Assembly: GCA_000507305.1 (NCBI GenBank)
Contig: DF239147.1
Span: forward strand, 1 to 64,000
Source: Breviolum minutum Mf 1.05b.01
Taxonomy: Eukaryota > Sar > Dinophyceae > Suessiales > Symbiodiniaceae
Direction of reading: 5' to 3'
DNA: 64,000 nucleotides
Shown here: one piece after another, positions 43,698 through 52,640 of the stretch
How the letters are laid out: each line of letters opens with the position of its first letter
Numbering within the stretch: position 1 is the first letter of the stretch
Program-made: the position numbers and the translations under genes
The notes under the pieces: generated by a model
What the model was told of the DNA's origin: nothing
Databases searched by the model: none
What the model saw: only the letters and a program-made list of their open reading frames with translations

Positions 43698-44847
43698 TCC
43701 GAAAAAAAAACATCCACAAAATCCCGGTCACGAGGTCACGAGTTCCTTGGATTTCAGGAGGTGTTTGTGAATCTTTTTTTGGGGGGAGAAATGAAATCTC
43801 TGAGTGAAAAGCCTGGACAAAAACAACGTTTGACCGTTTTGGTGTCTCTTTGCCTGTTCATTTTTAGGAAAAAAACGCATCTAAAAAAAAAGTTGGAATA
43901 CTTGGCGGCACATGGCAGTTACTTTTTTGCTGTACTTTGTGAGGCGTGGTTTGATTTGACTCCATTAAAACAAAACATTTCAACCAACGTCTCAAGGAAT
44001 TTTGAACGTCAGATCAACACGAAAGCAACTTGCCGAACACATCCCTTACTTGTACCTGTGGAGTCCTCTTATTGCTTACCAACCCTACTGAGCCAACCGT
44101 AAAGGGTTTACGCTTCACAAGTAGCTACCGTGTCATTCTTGAAGTGGTGAAAAAAATCGGGTGCAACACGCCTTATCGATCGTGCAACACCCAACTTTAG
44201 CGAACAAGTCCATATCCCACCTTGGGAATTAGGAAAATCGTCTTCAAAAATACCTTTGGGAGGGGAAATGTTAAAGTGTTAGTTCCTACGGAGAGTAATT
44301 TTGCCCAAGATTCATCAAGTTCAACTACGAAAAAACAAAAACTGACCAGCAGCTGCTTTTCACACACATCATCTTGTCAGAAATCCCTTCAAATTCGTCC
44401 TTCACTTCACCCAGAGAATGAAAAGCAGCCACTCACTCAGCTATTTCGGACCATGAAACAAAAAGTTCCGCAACTGCATTTTTTCCTCTTGCCCTTCATG
44501 AAACTAGCAACTCGCAGTTGAAAAAGATGATGCTTGGAAGATAAAAAGTCAGTTTTTTTGGAGTTTCAGGTGTAAGGTAGAAATCTCCAACAGGCTTTGC
44601 GAGGTTCATGTCACCCCCAACAAAAATATCAACAAAAAGAGGTGGAGGAAAAATCCATCCATTATGACAGCCCGAAAAGGTGATGTTTTTGGCAAACCCC
44701 GCGGGGGTTTGACCCTGCAAGAATAAGCCATGCAATGTTTTTTTCATTTTCTGTAGTGTACACCTCCACTCATTGTGGAAACTCAATTTGAAAAAACTCT
44801 ATATGAAGTATTAATCCCCAACGGCTTGATTAAAAATGGCCTGATTT
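43698..44847. other. No defended exon
   Basis: A worn family-A element lies at about 44205-44300. Several frames are open on both strands between 43700 and 44520, but none has recognisable domains or clear splice borders. Confidence 0.3.
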
Positions 44848-44881
44848 CATGGATAGTCCGCCCCGTGGCGTTGAAGGTGTA
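44848..44881 (-). CDS. Short exon candidate downstream of family-H intron
   Basis: After CTCCAAG the minus strand in phase 1 reads (G)TA CAC CTT CAA CGC..., encoding HLQRHGADYP before a stop. Another frame (YTFNATGRTIHEIRPFLI) is open for longer, so the phase is supported mainly by agreement with the other H elements. Confidence 0.3.
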
Positions 44882-45175
44882 CTTGGAGGATCATCCCAGT
44901 TAGGTTTGGTAGTTAGTGACTATGGTTTTCCCGCAAGTCCCCAACACCTGCGGTTGCCAACCCGTTCCACATGGCCTAAATGATGGTTTATAGCTCTTAT
45001 AAATGGGGGTGGCCCTAACTACTTACCTTGTATTAGCTAAAGTTCATTGACAAAAGTAACAAAACATTCCCTGAAGAAGGGATCTAATAGTGAGTTGCCA
45101 TGGTGCCATGGTAGCAAAGTAAAAAATCACTTTAAACAAATCCAGCCTTACTAAGTGGGACTGGGATGGCCCTTC
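44882..45175 (-). repeat. Family-H element behaving as an intron, with internal insertion
   Basis: On the minus strand it begins GAAGGGCCATCCCAGTCCC and ends GGGATGATCCTCCAAG, inverted H ends. It is longer than other copies (294 bp) and includes a GTGAGTTGCCATGGTGCCAT fragment shared with 50095 (family M). The upstream exon ends in phase 1. Confidence 0.4.
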
Positions 45176-45265
45176 CATGATTCGCTATGGCCGAGTCCAG
45201 CCGCCAGCCTTCGTCAGCTCCAGTTTTTGATGCTCCGAGGCCATCCTTGGGGGCACACTTCACCA
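45176..45265 (-). CDS. Unidentified exon upstream of family-H intron
   Basis: The minus frame encodes APKDGLGASKTGADEGWRLD and SAIANH, ending CAT G at the element edge. Codon composition is strongly coding. No family recognised. Confidence 0.4.
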
Positions 45266-45769
45266 GTTTAAGTAGGGGCCCATAGTTTTCCATTTATAAC
45301 TAGGCTCACCAACCCACCTTGGCAGGACTAATATACAACTTCACCACAAAAAACAAATCACATGAGCAACATGAAAAAACAACACTCTCGTGGCTCAGAA
45401 GTATCCCATTAAATAACCTAAATGCTCCATGTATGGAATATTTACCTACTTTTACCATAAATTGAAGCCAAATTCGCCCATTTTGGGTATCTATCTTAAA
45501 TTTCGGGAGAATATTTTTGGTGTCTCTTCTAAAACCAATCCAACAAATAATTGCCAGTCTTCCAAGAGTGATTATACAAAACTGGTAGCAAAATTGGAGC
45601 GAAATTGCGGTCGTGCTCGTTTGGTGAGTTTAGGTTGCTTTTAGGCGGATGGTGAGCAACGTTTGTCCCTCAAATCTATTATATAACCTTTGACAGGGCT
45701 TGGGATGAATTTTCCTTTCTGATTTGCTATACATCCCCTTTAAGGGATTGAAATGATGGTAATTCATCC
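45266..45769. other. No exon recognised
   Basis: Family-I fragment at 45265-45330 and a CTCCATGTATGGAATATTTACC element end at 45425. Nothing else defended. Confidence 0.3.
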
Positions 45770-45967
45770 TCATCCAACAGTTTCTTTGATGTTTACAAGG
45801 GACATGAACATATTATATAGCAAATCCTGGGGATGAGCTGAAGCTTGGTGCGGTAAAAAGTTGTGAGTTGCTTGAGTAACTTGATGATTTTCTTGAAGGT
45901 ACTTGAAAAAGTGATCCATGGATGGCATTTGTCTACTAATTACATACCATTCAAATATTCCAACCAT
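45770..45967 (-). CDS. Unidentified exon candidate
   Basis: The minus frame encodes GIFEWYVISRQMPSMDHFFK, then YLQENHQVTQATHNFLPHQA and SAHPQDLLYNMFMSLVNI. The residue composition is convincing and the + strand is poorer. It sits within the span of the PUF-like exons but shows no PUF core, so it may belong to another gene or a linker. Confidence 0.4.
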   Translation of the reverse strand: MVGIFEWYVISRQMPSMDHFFKYLQENHQVTQATHNFLPHQASAHPQDLLYNMFMSLVNIKETVG

Positions 45968-46359
45968 CTATGGATCAGTATGCCGCTACCGCAAAACCGT
46001 CTACTACCAGGAGAAATTTTGGGTATCAGAGAATTTTATACCACAATTCCTAGCCACAAAAGCCATGTGGTTGTGTGTCTAACTGGTGCCCTCAGGGCGT
46101 CAACTCGGGCAACTCATAGCGAGCATTCATCGGTACTTGGGAATTCCTCCAAGTGGTGCCGTCAGGGTACCCAAGGTGATCATCAAGGACCCAACCTTCC
46201 ACCTACTTGGAAGATCCCTCCACTTAGGGTCGTGAATTTGGGGGTTTATCAGTTTATCAGCCATTTATACTGAGATGTTCAGCCTCTACTTAGGGGTGGG
46301 TTCCTAACCATGATCCTCCAAGGATCAACCACCAGTGGCAGCCACTGGGATTTCCAGAC

Positions 46360-46481
46360 TCCTGAAACTTCTGCATCACGTGGTTCCCGAATTGATCCAT
46401 CGCTACCCTGGGCGCCAGGATTTTCAAAAAAACTTCTCGGATCGATTCTCTTGAGGTTTTTGGGATCCAAATGGGTGTTTC
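46360..46481 (-). CDS. PUF (Pumilio) RNA-binding repeat exon
   Basis: The minus strand, entered after CCATTTTAG, encodes ETPIWIPKTSRESIREVFLK then ILAPRVAMDQFGNHVMQKF and Q. VFLKIL followed by DQFGNHVMQKFQESG matches the PUF repeat, in which the second helix D-x-FGN-[HY]-V-x-QKF contacts one RNA base. The Asn/His/Gln triad is the type that reads uracil in characterised PUF proteins. PUF proteins bind mRNA 3' ends and control translation and decay. A GA|GTCTGG donor would end the exon; the frame stays open beyond (SGNPSGCHW). The first codons derive from the end of the family-K element above it. Confidence 0.65.
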
Positions 46482-46580
46482 CTAAAATGGTGGGTTTCCC
46501 CAACTGGCCCATGGGTTTTCCTACTCAAAATGATCATTTTGGGGTGGAGATTGGGGGGTACCACCATTTACGGAAACACC
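46482..46580 (-). repeat. Family-K inverted repeat upstream of the PUF exon
   Basis: GGGTGTTTCCTAAAATGGTG and CACCATTTACGGAAACACCC are the inverted ends. AAAT stands before (46467-46470 region) and after the element. On the minus strand the left repeat holds GTAAATGG and the right repeat CCATTTTAG, possible donor and acceptor. Confidence 0.55.
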
Positions 46581-46739
46581 CAAATGTTCTATGGGTTTTG
46601 AAATATTCCGAGAATATGAATAGAATTTCATCCCCTATAATCTTAGATTTGTTTGTTCGTTGGTCAGACAAAAACTAACAACAACAAAATGGTGGCGTGA
46701 TGTATCCCATGGGATCGAATCCGTCAAGCATCACCAACT

Positions 46740-46864
46740 GAGTCACGAAAAAAAACTTTACTACTTTCCATTACATTATACTGGTTGTTTAATAGGATCC
46801 CCATATAACTGGGGTGGTATAATCCCCTATATACCCTAAACAACCAGGGTTATTTTCATTGCTC
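46740..46864. repeat. Inverted-repeat element, family E, with 4-bp target duplication
   Basis: It starts GAGTCACGAAAAAAAACTTT and ends GGTTATTTTCATTGCTC. AACT precedes (46736-46739) and follows (46865-46868). Confidence 0.7.
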
Positions 46865-46868
46865 AACT

Positions 46869-47128
46869 AAACAAATCCAAGTTCTGAGATCATCAGTCCG
46901 AAGGAAAGGAAACCGAGTAGGATCAAGAAACAAGTCCCAAAAAACCAGTGTGAACAGCATGTGAAAGACCCAAGTACCAAACATGAGGACTGAGAACACA
47001 TGAGAGGGGTCTCCTGTAGCCAAAAATATAATCAGACCCTTAGTATAGAGGATTGAACACTGCAAATGGGTGCCGCCGCAAAATTCTAATTTCCCCCACC
47101 CCAAGAGAATCAGCTGGTTCATCAAAAT
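46869..47128 (-). CDS. Hydrophobic exon candidate, possible membrane segment
   Basis: The minus frame encodes LIIFLATGDPSHVFSVLMFG, then TWVFHMLFTLVFWDLFLDPT and RFPFLRTDDLRTWICLV. About 40 residues are strongly hydrophobic. A GGCTACAG acceptor lies inside the frame. It ends at the target duplication of the family-E element. A second hydrophobic frame also runs here, so this is tentative. Confidence 0.3.
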
Positions 47129-47160
47129 CTATGTTGAGCAGGAGATTTTTGAAGGGATCC

Positions 47161-47221
47161 TTAGTTGGAGACATCCCGATCTGACTGCATCATCATTATT
47201 CATCACAGTACAGCTGGTAAT
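47161..47221 (-). CDS. Unidentified exon downstream of a family-J element
   Basis: After CCATCGACAG the minus strand reads T ATT ACC AGC TGT..., encoding ITSCTVMNNDDAVRSGCLQL. Entry is in phase 2, as for the other two J copies. Confidence 0.35.
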
Positions 47222-47313
47222 ACTGTCGATGGACAAAATCCTGCACCAGTTGATAGGTAGTTTCTCCCATTATTTACAAGGTTTTATACATCCCAGGAGA
47301 TTTCGTCCATCAA
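47222..47313. repeat. Inverted-repeat element, family J, with TA duplication
   Basis: CTGTCGATGGACAAAATCCT and ATTTCGTCCATCAACAG are the ends, flanked by TA on both sides. The interior CACCAGTTGATAGGTAG is shared with 43070-43177. Confidence 0.65.
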
Positions 47314-47415
47314 CAGTAGGGTTCCTCATGCTTGGTATTGGATTCCAGCGAAGCTGTGGATGTCTTGGTAACGGTGGACTGTCTTTTTTTAACAGGGTCC
47401 AAGTCGAGAAATCGA
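47314..47415 (-). CDS. Unidentified exon candidate, Ser/Thr/Lys-rich
   Basis: The minus frame encodes LDLDPVKKRQSTVTKTSTAS and LESNTKHEEPY, ending at the J element. It is hydrophilic, likely a disordered linker. Its exit phase (1) does not match the phase-2 entry at 47161-47221, so either the frame is wrong or the two are not joined. Confidence 0.35.
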
Positions 47416-49329
47416 GCGACCCAAAACATATTACATTATCATTAAATATAATCATGAATGACATGCCCTCCCTGAAATCAAGAGTACGTTTACACACGAA
47501 AAAATTGATGCTTCGAAGACGATCAATTCTGGGATGGCCTATTTTCAGAGCGTTTACTGTTTAGCTTTAGGAAGTGTTGGGGTGGTCCTCTAGGATGCCA
47601 GTGAATGGGGGATGTATCATTTTTAGTCGTCGATATATCAGATCATTTCCACCTGCCCTAAGAATCATTGGACCCTCTAGAAATTGAGGGGTGAATGACT
47701 CTGTTTTGTACATCCTGTCCTGCATTGGGATCTCCAGTCCACACCAGTGACTTGAGATTTTGCGGGTGATTTTCAGGATGGCAATTTCAAATGGATATAG
47801 GTTGGGGGTTCGCAGAACCGTGTAACAGAGAGTAAAAAATCTGTATATTCTTTTTGATGAGAGGAACCCGATTTAAAACTTTTACTAATCCACTGTGAAC
47901 CAGTGTTTAGGGGGACCCAATACGGTGATTCACTAAAATCTGCCCGAGGAAAGAATCCTCAGAATTTGCGATACCTTTTTCTACATCACGTTTGATCCCC
48001 TTCCAAATGGGTAGCATTTAATCCTGGCGCTGGAAACATGAATTGCCTGCCATTTTTGGGTTCGAAAAAAAATCCCAGGACGAAATCGGGCCTCTTGATC
48101 GCGGGTTGAAGCTCCTCCATAAGCATCCTGGCACAATGGCAATTGAGGTTGCGACGTTCATAGAGATTGAATATTTGTAAAATTTCTGTGTGAATAGATG
48201 TACGTGTAAATCGGTAGGTTATAAACTAAACGCAGGATTGCATGTGTATAGAATATGTAGTTCTGTGTAATATAAAATGCTATATTGTAGTATGTTTATA
48301 TGTACATGCACTCACAAATGATATACCAATAGATTCATTCATCATAATTAATCTTATCATACATCGCCAAACAAGGAGCAAAGCAAATACTTAAATCATA
48401 CACCTTTGACACCAAAACAACAAAAACATCAAACAAACTGAGCTCCACATTCTTGTTGGTTCCAAAAAGTTGTTACACCCTGGAAGATTAACATGGCCCC
48501 TGTCTGAAAAATAAAGGTTGGGAGATTACTGTCCTTTTTGGGTCCCGGTAACTTTTCAGAAAAAAAACTCGCTGTTAAACTTCAGGTGGGTAAACTCTTG
48601 GAGATTGATTTTGTCCAAATTTTCTGACCCCAAACATTCAACCTAAACCTATTCTATTCCTTGGTTAGTTGGATGCAAACCTCTTATTCTCGTGACCTTG
48701 TCCTTGTCCGTTTTGCAAACTAACGAACGGTCCTCGCGTGATCTTCCAGGTGCAGGATGTGTTCCAAGAGCCGCTGCAACACCTGAGCGACCGAAAAAAA
48801 AAAACTCTTAATTACCCTCCGGAAGTTTAACATAGCCCCTGAAAAGTTACCTTCCCAACAGGAAAGTAGGCTTCCAACCACCACTTTTCAGGGGCTATGT
48901 TAAACTTCGGGGGTGTAATTACTTCCCTTTGAATCCTGGTTGTTTTTTTTTGGATCCCTACATGGCCGGTTTATGAAACAATCCCTAAAAATCAGGGTAG
49001 GATTTCATCCCCTATATAAACCCGAAAAACCCTGGAAGATTAACGGCTGGAACCTACAAATCACCCGTTTAGAAAGGAAAATGATCTTCCATCCACCTCC
49101 AGGGAATTATGTTCCATGTTAATCTTCCATGGTGTAACATAGATACCACGAATGGCCATATTTTAAGCCGGAGTCACCTTTGGAAAAAAAACATCGACTT
49201 TTTAGATATCTATATTTAGTTTTCCGGGGTGTGTAACCATGGTTCGAAACTATACTTACAAGTCATGGGATGATCCTCAAAGTGGAATCTCCATACCTGG
49301 GGTATGTTTCAGGGGTCTGTTGGAATTTT
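47416..49329. other. Repeat fragments, no defended exon
   Basis: A worn family-A element at about 47465-47575, family-D-like elements at 48473-48596 and 49030-49136, and a well-preserved one at 48813-48917. No convincing coding sequence. Confidence 0.4.
48813..48917. repeat. Inverted-repeat element, family D (well preserved)
   Basis: TACCCTCCGGAAGTTTAACA and TGTTAAACTTCGGGGGTGTA are the ends; the arms continue inward through TAGCCCCTGAAAAG and CTTTTCAGGGGCTA, giving about 34 paired bases. Confidence 0.75.
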
Positions 49330-49540
49330 CTTCGAGTACTGTCAGTATTCCAAAAAAAAACAAATTCTACACCTGCTTTTTTGCTCTCTTGATTCTGGAT
49401 CCTTGAAGATTCCTCCCTCTTTGACTGTGCCTCTTTCTCCTTCGCCTGGATGTGCATCTCGCAATTGTAACGCTCCAGGCTCTTCTGCTGAGGGTTGTGC
49501 AGATTGTCGAGGATGCTTTCAATCTTCTGCAAAGCCCCCT
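49330..49540 (-). CDS. Unidentified coding segment, coiled-coil-like
   Basis: The minus frame encodes EEVRKGALQKIESILDNLHN, then PQQKSLERYNCEMHIQAKEK and EAQSKREESSRIQNQESKKA. It is rich in Glu, Lys and Gln and predicted helical, possibly a coiled coil. AAAGCAG|GTGTAG near 49375 is donor-like. The frame differs from that of 49541-49720. Confidence 0.45.
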
Positions 49541-49720
49541 TCCTCACCTCTTCTGAAATCCTCAAATCTCTCCCGGTGATCTTCAGATGTTCTTTGAAGA
49601 AGCATGATCCTCCTGAACTCAACTGGATCACATGGCCCCTCGTACCTCACCAAGCTCTCGTTGCTTCCCGACTCCAGAATATGCATGTCCTCCAGCACTA
49701 CGGTGATCGCAGTGCAGCCA
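49541..49720 (-). CDS. Unidentified coding segment
   Basis: The minus frame encodes GCTAITVVLEDMHILESGSN, then ESLVRYEGPCDPVEFRRIML and LQRTSEDHRERFEDFRR, ending at GAAGAG|GTGAGG, a good donor. A CCGGGCAG acceptor lies just upstream. The segment at 49330-49540 continues in another frame only a few bases on, too close for a normal intron, so one of the two may reflect an indel. Confidence 0.4.
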
Positions 49721-50224
49721 TGGTTGGCTGCACTGCCCGGCTTTCATCAATGTCTGCCCTGGGCTGGGTGTACTGTTCCCGTGGTGACACGTGTGCCAAT
49801 CATGTGCCAGTGAAGATGAAATAATGATCACAGCAAATAATATCATAATGATATCATGTGGCAAGATACGATATTGATAAAACAATCTTTCGAAATAGAA
49901 TCATTAAGATATGGAAACCATGGAACCTGAGCAGTGATCAGAACCCTTGCAACATGCAGTTGAATCTTGGTTGGTTAATGTGGATCCTTATTTCACTGCG
50001 TATGGAATAATTAATCCCTATATTATATTGTACCCTTAGATTAGTCTAAGTCATTGGAAAAAGTTCCAAAAATATTCACCAAAGAAAGATTTGATAGTGA
50101 GTTGCCATGGTAGAATCTGAAGAAAAAAGTCACCAACTAAATCCAACTGAACAATCCCTATATAACTTAACTAGTTCTAATTTCACCCCTAGAAAAGAAC
50201 CTAACCAACCAAACGGTGAACCGA
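49721..50224. other. No exon recognised
   Basis: A family-E left half (GAGCAGTGATCAGAACCC onwards) at about 49932-50030 and a family-M fragment at 50090-50155. Confidence 0.35.
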
Positions 50225-50322
50225 CCCGGTTTTTTGTGTCGGCATCTCCCATCTGAGATCCCCTGACTCGACAACCTTGTGGATCCAGTGCCACGTTCAC
50301 CACCTGCAAGATACGGTGAAAC
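50225..50322 (-). CDS. Unidentified exon at a double repeat junction
   Basis: After ...GCTGCTCAAG the minus strand reads TG TTT CAC CGT ATC..., encoding FHRILQVVNVALDPQGCRVR and GSQMGDADTKNRV. Entry is in phase 1 with a following T, exactly as after the other family-H ends. Composition is convincing. No family recognised. Confidence 0.45.
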
Positions 50323-50326
50323 ACTT

Positions 50327-50469
50327 GAGCAGCGTTCAAAAACCCTTATGACATTCCATTATACTAATTGGTTTATAGGGATCCTTATATTGGCATATTA
50401 GAATCCCCACATAATTGGGTAGTATAATCCCCTTTATCAAACAACCAACCAGGATTTTGGACACTGCTC
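50327..50469. repeat. Inverted-repeat element, family E, inserted at a family-H end
   Basis: It starts GAGCAGCGTTCAAAAACCC and ends GGATTTTGGACACTGCTC. ACTT precedes (50323-50326) and follows (50470-50473), and this ACTT is the AAGT border of the family-H end at 50471. Confidence 0.7.
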
Positions 50470-50470
50470 A

Positions 50471-50569
50471 CTTGGAGGATCATCCCAGGACTTGGAAGTG
50501 GTTGTTGTTAACCCCCCCATTTATTTTAGCCATGGAGTTCGGCCATTTGGAAGAGAATTACCCTTCTGA
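50471..50569. repeat. Family-H end, other end missing
   Basis: CTTGGAGGATCATCCCAGGA is a family-H terminus, followed by H-like ACTTGGAAGTGGTTG. The second end is not found before the retrotransposon or directly after it. Confidence 0.45.
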
Positions 50570-50588
50570 TATATATATATATATATAT
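50570..50588. repeat. (AT)n microsatellite at the retrotransposon edge
   Basis: AT run directly next to the 3' LTR; it obscures any target duplication. Confidence 0.9.
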
Positions 50589-50593
50589 TATAT

Positions 50594-50756
50594 ACAACAA
50601 GTTATCCCTCACTCACGAAGTTGGGGAAACACTAAAAGGGTTCAACCAGAACCAAAGTAGAGGCGCTTCCGTTTTAGCTCAGGTGCATGCAATCCCACCC
50701 GCTGGTTTAGCGGATGCATAGAAGTTCATGCATGTTGTTTGGCAAACAACTGACAT
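50594..50756 (-). repeat. 3' LTR
   Basis: Identical to 58063-58225 as far as I can read. In element orientation it starts TGTCAGTTGTTTGCCAAACA and ends AACTTGTTGT. It contains a perfect 8-bp palindrome GTTGTTTG/CAAACAAC at the start and a small CCGCT/AGCGG hairpin. Confidence 0.93.
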
Positions 50757-50781
50757 TGGAGTGAAAAAGGAAAGACACTTG

Positions 50782-52596
50782 CTAATCCTGTCTACCAACG
50801 CAGTTGCAGCATGGCCTGTACGTCTGGGCTGTAGTATGACGTAGATGGCCACATTCTGGATTGATATGCCAAACCATTCCGTACCTTGTGATAAGCACGT
50901 CGTGTCGAAACAGCGCCAACTCTTCTTCTGTAGGTTGCGTTCCTCCCACATAGAACGACTGGATGGTGTTGTTCAAGTCGTTGATGGTCTCCACCAGCAC
51001 GTCAATGTGCTGTCCTCTTTCTTCCAACACTCTCTCCAAATTCTCACGCCGCTCGACCTCCTCCGAGTGCATGTAGGACCAGCGATCAGCCGCGTCTCTG
51101 CAGCGTTCTGCTGTTGCGTAGTCATCCCACTCTTCTGGCGTTTGGCTGCCAGTCTCCTTCTTGTTCTCAAAGATCCGCTTGACGATCATGCCATAGATCT
51201 TCTTCACCACATAGACCACGCCTCCTGTGCACATAGTTGCTCCAATCACCATTAGAGCCATAAGGAAAGACATCCACCAAGTCTCTCCTCCATCCTCAGC
51301 CGAGTCACATCCTTGTAACCCAGTTGCCACCGATGTCGCGGTAGCCCATGCAATGTTGGATGTAGTAGCCAACATCGATCTCTTCCTTTCCTCAGCCGTC
51401 TTCTTCTTGGCCGCCGTGAAGTCCGGGTCAAAGATCAGCTGAATGTAGCCGCCCTTCAGCTGCTCCACAAAGTCTTGACGTGCCGTCACTTTTGTCAAAC
51501 CGTCAGCTAATTGACGTTCACTGCTCACCCATCTCAAGATTGAGCCAGTCTCCTTGATCATGCTGCCGATGACCAAACACTCAATTGCCACCCTCTTGTC
51601 CTGGGTGGTTGCCACATTTGCCCGATTCAGGGCATCATATAGGGCTCGGCAGTCTGTCACCACCACGCTTGGCCTCTTCTTCAACTCCTCTTGTCCTTGC
51701 CGTACTGATAGTCCCGGATGTAGTAGCATCACCATGAAGAGCTTCACGAAGTAGAGCTCCTCCATTGCAGCAGCCATTGCCTGTGCTTCTGCTCCAAGTG
51801 ATGATCTTACCACTCGTTGCAGTTTGAAAGACTTCCAGGATACCACTGAGTACTTGCACTTCGTGCCGTTCAAGATGTCCCTGTGGGTGTGTACAATCAA
51901 GTACCCACCTTGTGAGGCATTGTCTGTCCTCACACCAAATGCCGCGTCCACAAAGACCACCAGGATGCCGTCGTCAATCTTCTCCACGTGCTTGGTCATG
52001 CGTAGGGCCACCTCCGCATTCGCCTTCGCAAACCTCAAAGTCTTGTTCAGGTTCGTGAGGCTCTCACCCTTGTTCGATGCGATTTCACTGGCCTGTATCG
52101 AAGCCGATGCAAGTAGCGCTGGTACTCCTTGAGCTCCTGGCCACTGAATCGCGCCCAACAAACCTCTTGCTTTTGTCTTCTCATAGTCAGTCAAGGGTGA
52201 TTCACTCTTCCTCCCTTTTGGTATAGTAATAGGAAGGATCTTCTTAATGTACTGCTCGTAGCTCAGCACGATCTCTCCAGACTGGAGAAATACCTGACCA
52301 CCACAATAGGTCAAAGGCTTCTTCTCATCCAGCACGTCCCACTTGCCAAAGTCAAAGGCCGACTTCAGCTTCTTCAGCATAGCTTGAAATCCTTGAGATT
52401 GATGGCGTCCTGCGATCAGTAGGTCATCCACATGAATGATGACCATTCCCATGAGCTCCTTTGCCTCATAGAAACCAAAGCAGCATTTGTCCAGCTCCAT
52501 TGGGACAAATCCGATACGTTCCAAGCGCTTGCTGGCCTCTCGGTACCATAGAAGGGGAGCATCAGCCAATCCGTAGGCCGACTTCAGCATCTTCAT
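50782..52596 (-). CDS. Copia pol ORF3: RT C-terminal half, RNase H, membrane and Cys/His tail
   Basis: 604 codons. Residues 1-130 are the RT C-terminal half: MLKSAYGLADAPLLW near the start and the catalytic VDD at 56-58 (HVDDLL, in place of the usual YVDD). Residues about 210-380 are RNase H with acidic residues D217, E270, D315 and D365; QLADGLTK is the copia signature. After it come an unusual extension: a hydrophobic segment at about 440-464 (WWMSFLMALMVIGATMCTGG), a charged coiled-coil-like region at 500-545, and a tail with H577, C582, H584, C596, C597 and C599. The first part of RT, with its catalytic Asp, lies in ORF2 in another frame, so the ATG here is probably not a native start. 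Confidence 0.9.
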   Translation of the reverse strand: MKMLKSAYGLADAPLLWYREASKRLERIGFVPMELDKCCFGFYEAKELMGMVIIHVDDLLIAGRHQSQGFQAMLKKLKSAFDFGKWDVLDEKKPLTYCGGQVFLQSGEIVLSYEQYIKKILPITIPKGRKSESPLTDYEKTKARGLLGAIQWPGAQGVPALLASASIQASEIASNKGESLTNLNKTLRFAKANAEVALRMTKHVEKIDDGILVVFVDAAFGVRTDNASQGGYLIVHTHRDILNGTKCKYSVVSWKSFKLQRVVRSSLGAEAQAMAAAMEELYFVKLFMVMLLHPGLSVRQGQEELKKRPSVVVTDCRALYDALNRANVATTQDKRVAIECLVIGSMIKETGSILRWVSSERQLADGLTKVTARQDFVEQLKGGYIQLIFDPDFTAAKKKTAEERKRSMLATTSNIAWATATSVATGLQGCDSAEDGGETWWMSFLMALMVIGATMCTGGVVYVVKKIYGMIVKRIFENKKETGSQTPEEWDDYATAERCRDAADRWSYMHSEEVERRENLERVLEERGQHIDVLVETINDLNNTIQSFYVGGTQPTEEELALFRHDVLITRYGMVWHINPECGHLRHTTAQTYRPCCNCVGRQD

Positions 52597-52640
52597 GAAT
52601 GCTGTCTCATGTCCACTAAGTCCCGAGTAGAGGTCCGCAG
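52597..52640 (-). other. Frame change inside reverse transcriptase (ORF2 to ORF3)
   Basis: ORF2 ends CTC GGG ACT TAG. A +1 shift at ACT TAG gives AGT GGA CAT GAG..., which leads without a stop into ORF3 and restores continuity of the RT domain between motif A and VDD. It may be a single-base change or a +1 frameshift site at a stop codon. The sequence alone does not decide. Confidence 0.7.

Noticed and set aside
46310..46359. Family-H intron directly after the PUF exon
   Set aside because: TTGGAGGATCATGG at 46310 resembles an H end, but the PUF reading frame up to it is not PUF-like and an earlier GT donor fits better.
47222..47415. Clean phase-2 excision of the third family-J element
   Set aside because: The best upstream frame exits in phase 1, so the two sides do not agree.
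50676..50690. CCGTTTTAGCTCAGG in the LTR as a spliced-leader relic
   Set aside because: Only about 12 of 15 bases match the leader and it lies on the strand opposite to the element's genes.
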